Positions 8,427 through 16,258 of a stretch of DNA of 34,064 nucleotides are shown one piece after another. Origin of the DNA: JAAEQG01 sp023133475 (GTDB lineage Bacteria > Planctomycetota > Phycisphaerae > UBA1845); the NCBI GenBank assembly GCA_030631415.1, contig DAOVLE010000026.1, positions 1 to 34,064 of the forward strand, read 5' to 3'. Within the stretch, counting starts at the first letter, position 1; the number at the start of each line of letters is the position of its first letter. The notes beneath the pieces were generated by a model. That model was not told the origin of the DNA. It ran no database searches and saw only the letters and a program-made list of their open reading frames with translations. The position numbers and the translations under genes are program-made.

Positions 8427-11066
8427 ATGAAACTGTTAGTATTCTCGATCAAAGGTGTGGGTCTTGTGTTGCTGATGGCAGCTTGCGCAGCTTCAACTCG
8501 TGCCGATGACTGGTTGACGGGATGGGGCTACCGAGCGGATGTGGACATCACCGGTTCCACCGCCGCTTTAACGGGCTACCAGGTGCTTGTGACGGTGGAT
8601 ACGGCTTCGCTGATCAGCGACGGGAAACTGCGCGCGGATTGCGGCGATCTGCGGTTCACAGACACCGATGGTGCGAGCTTGCTGGATTACTGGGTCGAAT
8701 CAGGCTGCAACACCGCTTCGACGCAGGTTTGGGTCAAGGTTCCTTCGATTCCAACCGGCGGGACAACCATCTATATGTACTATGGCAACCCTTCTGCGAG
8801 TTCCGCGAGCAATGGAACGAATACCTTTGAGTTCTTTGATGATTTTGAAAGCGGGACTTTAGACGCAGATAGATGGGCAACGGGTGGAACGGGAGGGACT
8901 ATTGCGATTGAAAATGGGGAATTGAAAATCGGATGCCCTAGCACAAACAGAACCGGTGTGCGTTCAACCTCCCAAATACAAGCACCTTTTATTCTTGATT
9001 GGGGAATGTCTTTTTCGACTGCGAATCCCGGTGATAGATGGAATTACATGTTTATCAGCCCATCGGTGTCGGAAGACCCGAGCGGTCATTCTAATTGGAT
9101 CAGAGCCTATGCGTGGGATCATTGTGGGGCTGGAGAAGGCTGGGCATTTCATAAAAAAGTCTCAGGCTCTGTGACAACATTGTGGAGTCAAAGTGGATAT
9201 CTTGGGGGCATAACGCCATATAAACTGATTCTTGACGTGAACAAATACATGGAGTTCTATTACAACAATACCCTAAGATATTCGGGAATACAGAGTGATC
9301 TTACGTTCACAAATGGATACATATACTTGTATGTATATGCCTCCAATGGAGGTAGTCCAAGATACTCACACTATGACAATATTCGTGCTCGCAAGTACGC
9401 CTCGCCTGAGCCGGCAACGAGTGCGGGGGCAGAAGAGGAGGAGCCCATAGTTGACTGCAATAGCAACGGCATTCCTGATTACCGTGACATTGCCGAGGGC
9501 ACGTCGTCGGATTTCGACAGCAATGGTATCCCCGATGAATGCGAGCAACCCGCCGGTGAGCTGCTTTTGGTGGTCGCCCCGGGGTCCGAGTGTGTCACCA
9601 GCGTCGACCAGGTTATCGTGACGCTGGATGTCGCCAATCTCACCCACGCCATCAACGGTGTGCAGGCTTTGATCCATTATGACATCAGCCACCTCGCGCC
9701 GGTCAGCATCACGCCAGCCATCGGGTGGGTGTTGATCGTCCCGGATGGCGCCAACCCCGACCCGAACAGCGACGGCGATTTTACCTGTGCCCTGTATCTG
9801 CCGGGCGATGAGATGTCAGCCGATGGCACGGTGGCTACGCTGGTGTTTGCTCCTGTGGCTGAAGGGGCGACCCAGGCGATCTTCCAGGATGATGACGATC
9901 CGTTCTACACCAAGCTGACCCGCGCCAGTGACAACACGACGATTTTTCCGGATAAGGTGGACTCGGGCACGATCAGCATCGACAACACCATAGCCACCGC
10001 CGGCAGCAGCAGCCCCGTCTGTGAGGGTGGCACTATCGATCTGTACGGTGGCCCGGACACGGGCTCTAATGGGCCGTATACGTATGCGTGGGTTGGGACC
10101 AACGGCTTTAGCTCCACTGAGCAGAACCCGACTATCAGCGATGCCACACTAGACATGAACGGCACCTACACGCTGACTGTGACCAATGGCAGCGGGTGCG
10201 AGTTTGTTGCCCAGACCGTTGTTGAAGTCTACTTGTGCATGGTTGTGAACGTCGAGATCGAAGGCCTGATCGGCGACAGTGGCATCTACGGTTCTCCGTC
10301 GAGTGGCACCGAGCTTGATCGTGAAGTGACCTTTGTATTCACCGATTGCGATGGCGATACCGACGCGTACACCGTCCCGATCACCTTCACCGCCCAGACG
10401 GGTGAGAACAAGGGTGTCGGGAGTGCGACGTTTACAGGCCTCGATGCCGGTTTCGAGTGGCTTAGCGTTCAGGAAGGCCACACGCTGCGCGAGCTGGTGG
10501 CGGTGGATTTTATGACTACGTTGGCTGACAGTGTGACGGTGTTCCTGCCGTCGGGCGACTTCCACACAGCGGTGGTGCCACAGGACAACATGGTGGACAT
10601 CACCGATTTCTCGATATTGGCTTCCAATTGGGAAACGCCTATTGGGGCTGACCAGGGTATTGGCGGCGATGCCACCGGTGATGGGTATCACGACGCCGAC
10701 GACTTCGCGCTAATTCAGCCGAACTTCCTGACGTTCGGCGAGGGGATTAACGGTTGTGGCAAGCTGCTGAGCCATGTAGGGCGGGTTCCACCCGCCGCAT
10801 CCGAGGATGGCGTGATATCGCGGACTCCGCGAACCAGCATTGATGTATCGGAGTTGCGTTTGAGAGTGCCCGATGCCCGGCGTGCGGACCTCGACGGCAA
10901 TGGTGTTGTGGACGCCCGCGACATCCGCAAGTTTGCGAAACGGCACAACCTGTCGTTGCAGCCGGCGTTTGATGCCAAGCTGGCCGAGTTGGAGGAGCTG
11001 TTGGTTCCGTCTCTTGAGTCGGCAGCCGAGTTGGGCTTTGAGAGGACCCCGCATCGCAGGCGGTAG
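8427..11066 (+). CDS. Secreted DUF2341/ConA-like lectin protein with cohesin/dockerin-like C-terminus
   Basis: 879 residues; GGAGGAG lies just upstream of the ATG. Signal peptide about residues 1-26 (ends STRADD). Residues 28-130 resemble DUF2341 (WGYRADVDITG...QVWVKVPSIPTGGTTIYMYYGNPSA). Residues 135-330 look like a concanavalin-like jelly-roll (FFDDFESGTLDADRW...YDNIRARKY); this stretch is clearly AT-richer than its surroundings. A DCNSNGIPDYRD motif then opens the block shared with the two upstream genes: cohesin-like, Ig-like, VVNVEIEGL linker, dockerin-like loops. One palindromic element is translated in frame at 10776-10796. It is the third member of a tandem family; it lies 90 nt after its neighbour and may be co-transcribed. 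DUF2341 occurs in surface or exported binding proteins; the ligand is unknown. Confidence 0.87.
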   Translation: MKLLVFSIKGVGLVLLMAACAASTRADDWLTGWGYRADVDITGSTAALTGYQVLVTVDTASLISDGKLRADCGDLRFTDTDGASLLDYWVESGCNTASTQVWVKVPSIPTGGTTIYMYYGNPSASSASNGTNTFEFFDDFESGTLDADRWATGGTGGTIAIENGELKIGCPSTNRTGVRSTSQIQAPFILDWGMSFSTANPGDRWNYMFISPSVSEDPSGHSNWIRAYAWDHCGAGEGWAFHKKVSGSVTTLWSQSGYLGGITPYKLILDVNKYMEFYYNNTLRYSGIQSDLTFTNGYIYLYVYASNGGSPRYSHYDNIRARKYASPEPATSAGAEEEEPIVDCNSNGIPDYRDIAEGTSSDFDSNGIPDECEQPAGELLLVVAPGSECVTSVDQVIVTLDVANLTHAINGVQALIHYDISHLAPVSITPAIGWVLIVPDGANPDPNSDGDFTCALYLPGDEMSADGTVATLVFAPVAEGATQAIFQDDDDPFYTKLTRASDNTTIFPDKVDSGTISIDNTIATAGSSSPVCEGGTIDLYGGPDTGSNGPYTYAWVGTNGFSSTEQNPTISDATLDMNGTYTLTVTNGSGCEFVAQTVVEVYLCMVVNVEIEGLIGDSGIYGSPSSGTELDREVTFVFTDCDGDTDAYTVPITFTAQTGENKGVGSATFTGLDAGFEWLSVQEGHTLRELVAVDFMTTLADSVTVFLPSGDFHTAVVPQDNMVDITDFSILASNWETPIGADQGIGGDATGDGYHDADDFALIQPNFLTFGEGINGCGKLLSHVGRVPPAASEDGVISRTPRTSIDVSELRLRVPDARRADLDGNGVVDARDIRKFAKRHNLSLQPAFDAKLAELEELLVPSLESAAELGFERTPHRRR
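10776..10796 (+). repeat. In-frame copy of the 21-bp palindromic element
   Basis: The perfect form GTAGGGCGGGTTCCACCCGC is translated VGRVPPA. It occupies the same linker position as the two copies in the preceding paralogue. Confidence 0.88.
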
Positions 11067-11103
11067 GTGGTTGAGCAGAAGAAACAATTGGCGGTAAAGA
11101 ACT

Positions 11104-11187
11104 TGCGGATGAGAGGACTCGAACCTCCACGCCCTTACGGGCACAGGCACCTGAAGCCTGCGCGTCTGCCAGTTCCGCCACATCCGC
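11104..11187 (-). tRNA. tRNA-Leu, anticodon CAG
   Basis: 84 nt on the minus strand. The acceptor stem GCGGATG pairs with CATCCGC. The anticodon stem CAGGC/GCCTG encloses loop TTCAGGT, giving anticodon CAG (plus-strand CTG at 11151-11153). A long variable arm (GCCC GTAA GGGC), typical of leucine tRNAs, and a T-arm with loop TTCGAGT follow. CCA is not encoded. It stands alone between the secreted-protein genes and mutS2, and I see no duplicated 3' end that would mark an integration site. Confidence 0.96.
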
Positions 11188-11337
11188 AACGATACACGGC
11201 ACCACCTAACCGGTGCTTATGCACGACGATCCGATCGCCGAGCAAAGCAGCATAGCCGCTCATTCCGCTCTGTCAAGCTCAGAAACGGGGTTTGGCGGCA
11301 GATGCAGGGCAATCGCATCTAACCCCGGGATTATTCG

Positions 11338-11468
11338 TGAACGCAGAGACGCAGAGACGCAGAGAAAAGAGAGGATAAGGGGGGAAAATCGAAACTGGGC
11401 AACGCCGCCAACCCTACATTCCCCATTTTCCATTCCCCTCTGCGCTCTCTGCGTCTCTGCGTTCATGA
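11338..11468. repeat. Inverted pair of GCAGAGAC tandem repeats
   Basis: The left arm 11338-11369 (GAACGCAGAGACGCAGAGAC...) and the right arm 11437-11468 (...CTCTGCGTCTCTGCGTTC) are inverted copies about 68 nt apart. This is the first of six elements in the window with this architecture. Confidence 0.8.
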
Positions 11469-11480
11469 ATTATCCGGGCT

Positions 11481-11540
11481 AAACGCTGCGATCGTGTCAG
11501 ACATTCGTGTCCCCCACCGCTAAAGCGATGGGCCACCCGT
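11481..11540 (-). repeat. Copy 1 of a 60-bp dispersed element
   Basis: The reverse complement matches 23695-23754 at 57 of 60 positions. It contains the hairpin CCCATCGC-TTTA-GCGGTGGG. Partial copies are at 27482-27517 and, interrupted by another element, at 32481-32632. Confidence 0.85.
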
Positions 11541-11581
11541 CATTCTCCATTCTCTGCGTGCTCCGCGGTGAAATATCCGGG

Positions 11582-13516
11582 TTAGCGGTTCAACTCGCGC
11601 AATGCTTCCTCACCGGGATGAGACAAGGCGCTGAGCTGCACCTCGAAATCCAATGCCCCGGATGACACCACCGCAGTCTGCTTGTGCAACTGCATCCGCA
11701 CCACTTGGGCACATTTGTCGAAGGTTTCGACATGCACCCAGTCGCCCGGGCGGAGCCGGGTCAACCACTCCATCCATTGTTCATAGGCGGTCTGAGCCTG
11801 TTCGAGTTGCCTGGACTGCTCATCAAACTCAACCCGTGAGCGGTCGGCTTCGATGCGGGCCTGGTTGGCGGCTTTGCGGGCTTCCTCTGCCATCCGCCGG
11901 GACTTCAGCGTTCCTTCAATCGCGCGAGACAACGCCCGGTGGCGGTCTGCAAGATGCGACTGAGCCCGCTCCACCAACCGCCTCGGCATGCCCAACCGCT
12001 CGGCTATCGCAATCGCATTGCTGTTGCCCGGCTCACCGATCCGCACCACATACGTCGGCTTCAGCGACTCCACGTCAAACTCCACCGAGGCATTGTCCAC
12101 CCGGTCCTTCGAGTAAGCCACCGCCTTGAGCTGGGACACGTGCGTGGTCACCACCGCCGAGCACTCCCGCTCCAACAACTCGTCCATGATCGCCCGTCCG
12201 ATGGCGGCTCCTTCGTCCGGGTCGGTGCCGGCCCCAAGTTCGTCAATCAACACCAGCGACCCGCGCCCAGCCTGCTTCAGCATCGCGAGCACGTTGGATA
12301 AATGCGAGCTGAACGTGCTTAGGGACTGCTCGATACTCTGCTCGTCCCCCACGTCGATCATGATGTGCCGGTAGACCGGAAGCACGGTGCCCTCATCCAC
12401 CGGGATTGGAATACCAGCCTGATTCATCGCCGCCAGCAATCCGACGGTCTTGAGGGTGACCGTCTTGCCCCCGGTATTAGGGCCGGTGATGACCAGCAGA
12501 TCGAAGTCATCCCCCAAACGCATGTCAATGGGGACAACCTCTTCGACCGGTCTGCCTTCCTGCCTGGCGGACTCGTGCAAATCGACGAGCACCGGATGCC
12601 GCGCCCCGTGCAGATCGAGGATGCCGTTGTTGCTGATGACCGCACAACGGGCTTTACGCCGTTTGGCATAGCGAGCCTTGGCAGCCACCAGGTCCAACAC
12701 CGCCACCGCCTCCAGAGTTCGCAGAATCTCGTCGGTGTTCTGGTGCACCAACCGGGAAAGTGCCGACAGAATCCGCGTGACCTCCTTGTGCTCCTCGCTA
12801 CGCAAACGCACGATCGAGTTGTTCAACTCGACGGCTTCTGCCGGCTCCACAAACAGCGTCGAGCCCGATTCGGAACTGCGGTGAATAATGCCGGGGATTC
12901 GTCCGCGGTGCTCAGCCTTCAGCGGCAGCACGATGCGGTCGTTGTGAAAGGTCGGGTTGGGATACTGGAGCAGCTTCACATAACGCGGCTGCTTTATCAC
13001 CCGGTCCACTGCGGTGCGTATCCGCTCGCGGGCGGTTTCGATGGCTGAGCGGATCGAGCCCAGCTTGGGGCTGGCTGAATCCCGCACCCGCCCACGCGGA
13101 TCGATTGCGTCCCCGATAGTCTGTGCCAGTGGAGTGAAGTCGCCGACCCGCTTCTCCATATTCACAAGCGCGGGGGCAGAGTCGGGCAGCTTGCAAAGCC
13201 AACTCCTTAGCGGCCCGGTGGCAGCCAGCGTCTGCTGCACCCGGGCCAACGCATCTTCGTCCAGACCTGCCGGATGCGAAGCATCGTGGATGTTTGCCCG
13301 AACATCCTGCATCCCGCCCATCGGAGGCAACCCTTGCGTCTCCTCCACCACCAGCATCTCGCGGACCTGCTGCAACCAGGATCGAACCTGCTTGGCGCTA
13401 TGACCAGGACGCACCCCACGCGCCAGCTTCTTACCCAGATTACAGGCACAAAGGCCCGCCAGGGCATTGGTAACGTGGTCGAATTGCAGTTTGCGTAGTG
13501 TCAGATCATCCATCAT
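11582..13516 (-). CDS. mutS2: MutS2-family ATPase lacking the Smr nuclease domain
   Basis: 644 residues. The core and clamp regions are followed by the MutS-type ABC ATPase: Walker A GPNTGGKT, the segment DVGDEQSIEQSLSTFSSHLSN, and Walker B LVLIDELGAGTDPDEGAA. A coiled coil and a KOW-like beta segment (LRPGDWVHVETF...) then end the protein with EEALRELNR. Typical MutS2 is near 780 residues and carries a C-terminal Smr endonuclease domain, which is absent here: the stop follows the KOW-like part directly. MutS2 proteins bind branched DNA or act on stalled ribosomes. The start is one of two adjacent ATGs; GGAGG is better spaced for the second (13513). Monocistronic, divergent from the protease gene at 13736. 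Confidence 0.93.
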   Translation of the reverse strand: MMDDLTLRKLQFDHVTNALAGLCACNLGKKLARGVRPGHSAKQVRSWLQQVREMLVVEETQGLPPMGGMQDVRANIHDASHPAGLDEDALARVQQTLAATGPLRSWLCKLPDSAPALVNMEKRVGDFTPLAQTIGDAIDPRGRVRDSASPKLGSIRSAIETARERIRTAVDRVIKQPRYVKLLQYPNPTFHNDRIVLPLKAEHRGRIPGIIHRSSESGSTLFVEPAEAVELNNSIVRLRSEEHKEVTRILSALSRLVHQNTDEILRTLEAVAVLDLVAAKARYAKRRKARCAVISNNGILDLHGARHPVLVDLHESARQEGRPVEEVVPIDMRLGDDFDLLVITGPNTGGKTVTLKTVGLLAAMNQAGIPIPVDEGTVLPVYRHIMIDVGDEQSIEQSLSTFSSHLSNVLAMLKQAGRGSLVLIDELGAGTDPDEGAAIGRAIMDELLERECSAVVTTHVSQLKAVAYSKDRVDNASVEFDVESLKPTYVVRIGEPGNSNAIAIAERLGMPRRLVERAQSHLADRHRALSRAIEGTLKSRRMAEEARKAANQARIEADRSRVEFDEQSRQLEQAQTAYEQWMEWLTRLRPGDWVHVETFDKCAQVVRMQLHKQTAVVSSGALDFEVQLSALSHPGEEALRELNR

Positions 13517-13597
13517 TCGCCTCCGACGCTATAATATACTACCAAAACGAACCTGGTGGCAGACAGAGTTGGACCGGAGAATTCATCGCACTCGGGT

Positions 13598-13618
13598 GTA
13601 GGGCGGGTTCCACCCGCC
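13598..13618. repeat. 21-bp palindromic element
   Basis: Perfect form, GTAGGGCGGGTTCCACCCGC, in the divergent region between mutS2 and the protease gene. Confidence 0.85.
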
Positions 13619-13654
13619 ACGCGATTGTGAAAAACCTCGCGTAGGGGGGAAATG

Positions 13655-13840
13655 AAGAATGGAGAATGGAGAATGGAGAATAGCGGTGATCGCAACTGTG
13701 CCGAGGTGTTTAGCGGCGACCCACAGGGGAGCGCGATGGAGCGAGGGCGAGTAAAGCATCGCTTCACGTCCATCTTCAGTTTTCAGTCTTCGATCGTCCA
13801 TTCTCAGTTCTCCATTCTCCATTCTCCATTCTCCATTCTC
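13655..13840. repeat. Inverted pair of GAATGGA tandem repeats overlapping the protease 5' end
   Basis: The left arm (13655-13682, GAATGGAGAATGGAGAATGG) and the right arm (13797-13840, CATTCTCCATTCTCCATTCT) are inverted. The middle part (13686-13735) resembles the element segment at 23742-23780 (GATCGCAAC...TTTAGCGGC...GGGGAGCG). The right arm is translated as part of the protease signal peptide. Confidence 0.8.
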
Positions 13841-15229
13841 TGCGTGCTCGTCGGATTTTTGCTGGGACTGCCCCCCCTTGCCCACGCCGGGCCGCCCGAG
13901 GTATACCGCATCCCCGACCTCAAGATGCTACAAAACACCTTCGCTGACCTGGCGGAACGGGTGAAGCCCAGCGTGGTGGCCATCCGGACCTATCGCCATG
14001 TCGGGCTCCCCGCCGGGCTATCGGGCCACGCCACAGCCAAAACGCCTTCCAACTTCGGCAGTGGGCTGATCGTCCGCCCCAACGGGTTCATCCTCACCAA
14101 CCAGCATGTGCTCGAAGATGTCGATGTCATCAAGGTCGTCTTGTTTAACGGGCACGAGTACGACGCCACGCTGGTCCAGCGGGACATCCGCTCGGACCTG
14201 GCGGTGATCAGGATCGACGCCAGCCCACTCCGAGCGGTCACCTTCGGCGACGTTCGGAACGTTCGCGTCGGCTATTGGTGTTTTGCCGTGGGCAATCCCT
14301 TCGGCATCGCCTACGGCGACGGCAATTCCGCAGTCACCTGGGGCAACGTCGCCGCTTTAGGCCGAAACCTGACCAGCCAACTCGACCGCACCGATACACG
14401 CTACTACGGCGACCTCATCGAAACCTCCTCGCCCATCAATCCGGGCAACAGCGGTGGGCCGCTTTTCGACGTTGACGGCTGTGTCATCGGAGTCATCACC
14501 GCAATCGTCTCCGCCTCGGGCATCACCGAGGGGGCTGGTTTTGCCATTCCAATCTGCAAACGCACTCGCCGGATCATCGACACGCTGGTTGCCGGCGAAT
14601 CGGTAAGATACGGCTACCTCGGCGTGGAGGTGGCCAATCCTGCGGTTTTCATCAGGCGACACCCCAGGTCGGCCCACCGCACCAAGGGAGCTGTGATTCT
14701 ACGGGTCAGCGAGCCCCAAGGCCCCGCAGCCCGTGCCAACCTCCGCGCCAATGATATCATCGTCGGATTCGCCGACATTGCCATCGAGGACGACGACCAC
14801 TTGATTCGCGTGGTGGGGATGACCCCTGTAGGAACACAGGCCAAGGTACGCTATCTTCGCAACGGGACACCGCATGAGACTGTAGTGACCCTGGCGGAAA
14901 GGCCGCCACCGCACCAACCGTTCAATGCTACCGTCGGTTCAGGCACTACAACTCTCCGCTGGGACGGTATAGGTGTGAAACTCGCCGAGATGAACAGCGC
15001 CACCTTACAACTGCACGGCCTGAACCACACCGAAGCCGGACTCATGGTGATATCGGTGGACCGTGGCAGCCTCGCTCACAAAGCCGGGCTCAAATCACGG
15101 GACATCATCTTGAAATACAACGGGACCCGCGTCCGCAACTTGGCCGACTTCGCCAAAATCCAAGCCGCCAACCCAAAACACACGCAACTGGACCTCCTCG
15201 GTGGAAGAATCATCCGCATACCCAGGTAG
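13736..15229 (+). CDS. HtrA/DegP-like secreted serine protease with two PDZ domains
   Basis: A chymotrypsin-fold HtrA protease. Catalytic residues are the His in FILTNQHVLEDVD, the Asp in IRSDLAVIRID and the Ser in INPGNSGGPLF. Two PDZ domains follow (GYLGVEV...AARANLRANDIIVGF, and GLMVISV...AHKAGLKSRDIILKYN). Known role of the family: periplasmic or extracellular protein quality control. The start is uncertain. The frame is open from an ATG at 13652, but that extension is translated repeat. I prefer the ATG at 13736, which has GGGGAG upstream and gives a basic n-region (MERGRVKHRF). The hydrophobic stretch before the cleavage region PPLAHA is itself partly encoded by the repeat arm at 13797-13840. 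The stop lies 75 bp from the end of the convergent MarR gene. Confidence 0.92.
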   Translation: MERGRVKHRFTSIFSFQSSIVHSQFSILHSPFSILCVLVGFLLGLPPLAHAGPPEVYRIPDLKMLQNTFADLAERVKPSVVAIRTYRHVGLPAGLSGHATAKTPSNFGSGLIVRPNGFILTNQHVLEDVDVIKVVLFNGHEYDATLVQRDIRSDLAVIRIDASPLRAVTFGDVRNVRVGYWCFAVGNPFGIAYGDGNSAVTWGNVAALGRNLTSQLDRTDTRYYGDLIETSSPINPGNSGGPLFDVDGCVIGVITAIVSASGITEGAGFAIPICKRTRRIIDTLVAGESVRYGYLGVEVANPAVFIRRHPRSAHRTKGAVILRVSEPQGPAARANLRANDIIVGFADIAIEDDDHLIRVVGMTPVGTQAKVRYLRNGTPHETVVTLAERPPPHQPFNATVGSGTTTLRWDGIGVKLAEMNSATLQLHGLNHTEAGLMVISVDRGSLAHKAGLKSRDIILKYNGTRVRNLADFAKIQAANPKHTQLDLLGGRIIRIPR

Positions 15230-15245
15230 GGTCCAAGGTCCGATT

Positions 15246-15266
15246 GTAGGGCGGGTTCTACCCGCC
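15246..15266. repeat. 21-bp palindromic element between convergent genes
   Basis: GTAGGGCGGGTTCTACCCGC lies between the protease stop and the MarR-family stop. Its self-complementarity and position would suit a bidirectional transcription stop; no U-tract is present. Confidence 0.75.
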
Positions 15267-15304
15267 GTCCCGCGAAGAGATCGAGGTACAGTGGTATGGT
15301 ATCT

Positions 15305-15976
15305 CTACCTGCGTCGGCCTTTTTTGGGAGCGGTTTTCTTACGGCTGGTGGGGCGAGGTGCCGCCTTGCTCTTCGAGACCGTTGCACGCTTTTTTTCGCC
15401 AGGTGCGGCGTCCTTATCGTCTTGCAGGAAGGGACAGACGGCTTTGCCGCCCTCGAGCACGCAGGTGTCGTTCGTGTGGGCGCCGCATTGCAGGCAGAAG
15501 TTGCCGAAGGTGTCGTCAGCCTGCACCAACGCGTTGGCCACTTTTTCAAGAGTTTTGGCCCATCTTGCCGCGTTGGCTCCGCTGGTGCGTTCGACGGCGC
15601 TGCGCAGCAAGTGTCGTTGCTCACGGCGCACCGCCTGAAAAGCGGTTTTGCCCTTTTCGGTGAGCTGCAAATCGACCTCGCGGCGGTCACGCTTGGAGGT
15701 CCGCCGCACGACCAGCCGCCGCCGAACCATCGAGTCGATCAATTGTGTCACTGCCGGCTTACTCACACCCAGAAAACGGGCGACCCTGCTGGAGGTCTGG
15801 CTGCCTTGAGTGCCCAGCAAGCGGAGAATCTGCACCTTCGATCCGGAAAGCGGGTCCTTGACCGCAGCCTTGACCGCCCCGGTCTCCAGGATGTGATCCA
15901 CCGTGCGAGAGAGAACTAACAACGCCTTAAGTAATCCATCCAATGTTTCCACCTGTACTGTTTCCTTAGAAGCCAT
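15305..15976 (-). CDS. MarR-like transcriptional regulator with cysteine cluster and basic tail
   Basis: 223 residues; GGAGG lies just upstream of the ATG. Residues 15-130 fit the MarR winged helix-turn-helix fold: VQILRLLGTQGSQTSSRVARFLGVSKPAVTQLIDSMVRRRLVVRR is helix 2, the recognition helix and the start of the wing (DRREVDLQLTEKGK). After the dimerisation helices come four cysteines in CLQC-x7-C-x8-CPF spacing (Cys161, 164, 172, 181), which could hold a metal or Fe-S centre. A Lys/Arg-rich tail of about 35 residues follows (KSKAAPRPTSRKKTAPKKG...). Family role: a repressor or activator responding to ligands or redox. Target genes are not evident; it is convergent with the protease and autoregulation is possible. 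Confidence 0.85.
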   Translation of the reverse strand: MASKETVQVETLDGLLKALLVLSRTVDHILETGAVKAAVKDPLSGSKVQILRLLGTQGSQTSSRVARFLGVSKPAVTQLIDSMVRRRLVVRRTSKRDRREVDLQLTEKGKTAFQAVRREQRHLLRSAVERTSGANAARWAKTLEKVANALVQADDTFGNFCLQCGAHTNDTCVLEGGKAVCPFLQDDKDAAPGEKKRATVSKSKAAPRPTSRKKTAPKKGRRR

Positions 15977-15997
15977 AACCTGCCTCCATTATAATCG

Positions 15998-16013
15998 GTT
16001 CAGCATTCTCAAC
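15998..16013. promoter_or_regulatory. Candidate MarR-type operator or promoter of the MarR-like gene
   Basis: GTTCAGCATTCTCAAC is an imperfect 16-bp palindrome (12 of 16 positions symmetric) directly upstream of the MarR-like gene, next to a TATAAT on the minus strand. Size and position suit autorepression by a MarR dimer. No second copy was found to support it. Confidence 0.3.
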
Positions 16014-16167
16014 TGTTAGGGTTTTACACCGCCTACCGGCGAATTTCAATACTAACGTATCTAAACTTTGTCGGCAAGTAAACCCCCCATATCTGCAATC
16101 GGAGGGGGTATCAGGGCACTCGCATCTAATTCACAGCGGCGGGTGGCCTGGGCAAGTAGTATGGCAC

Positions 16168-16188
16168 GGCGGGTAAAACCCGCCCTAC
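16168..16188. repeat. 21-bp palindromic element (minus orientation)
   Basis: GGCGGGTAAAACCCGCCCTA in the 279-nt gap between the MarR-like gene and ribD. The same gap holds CAGGGCACTCGCATCTAA near 16112, which differs at one of 18 positions from a string at 11308, so it is a further dispersed sequence. Confidence 0.8.
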
Positions 16189-16217
16189 ATGTCTAACTTT
16201 GGGCTTATCAGGCGGTG

Positions 16218-16258
16218 CGGTGGGTTTCGCTTCGCTTCGCGAAGCTCCACCCACCCTA
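16218..16258 (-). repeat. Hairpin element that supplies the ribD stop codon; possible terminator
   Basis: On the minus strand the sequence runs TAGGGTGGGTGG-AGCTTCGCGAAGC...CCCACC. The GTAGGG-like element begins exactly with the TAG that ends ribD, and its outer arms GGTGGG/CCCACC can pair. Likely an inserted element, possibly acting as a terminator; there is no U-tract. Confidence 0.55.

Larger units (their letters stand above)
11188..11581. other. 394-nt intergenic stretch made largely of dispersed repeats
   Basis: No credible gene. It holds an inverted pair of GCAGAGAC tandem repeats (11338-11369 and 11437-11468), a 60-bp dispersed element (11481-11540) and a fragment ATTCTCCATTCTCTGCGTGC near 11542 that recurs at 13820-13850. 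Small frames that cross it are translations of repeats. Confidence 0.75.

Noticed and set aside
11104..11187. tRNA-Leu as an attachment site for an integrated element
   Set aside because: I found no repeat of the tRNA 3' end and no integrase in the window.
11260..11466. Minus-strand small frame beginning MNAETQRAQRG
   Set aside because: It is the translation of the GCAGAGAC tandem repeats and has no other support.
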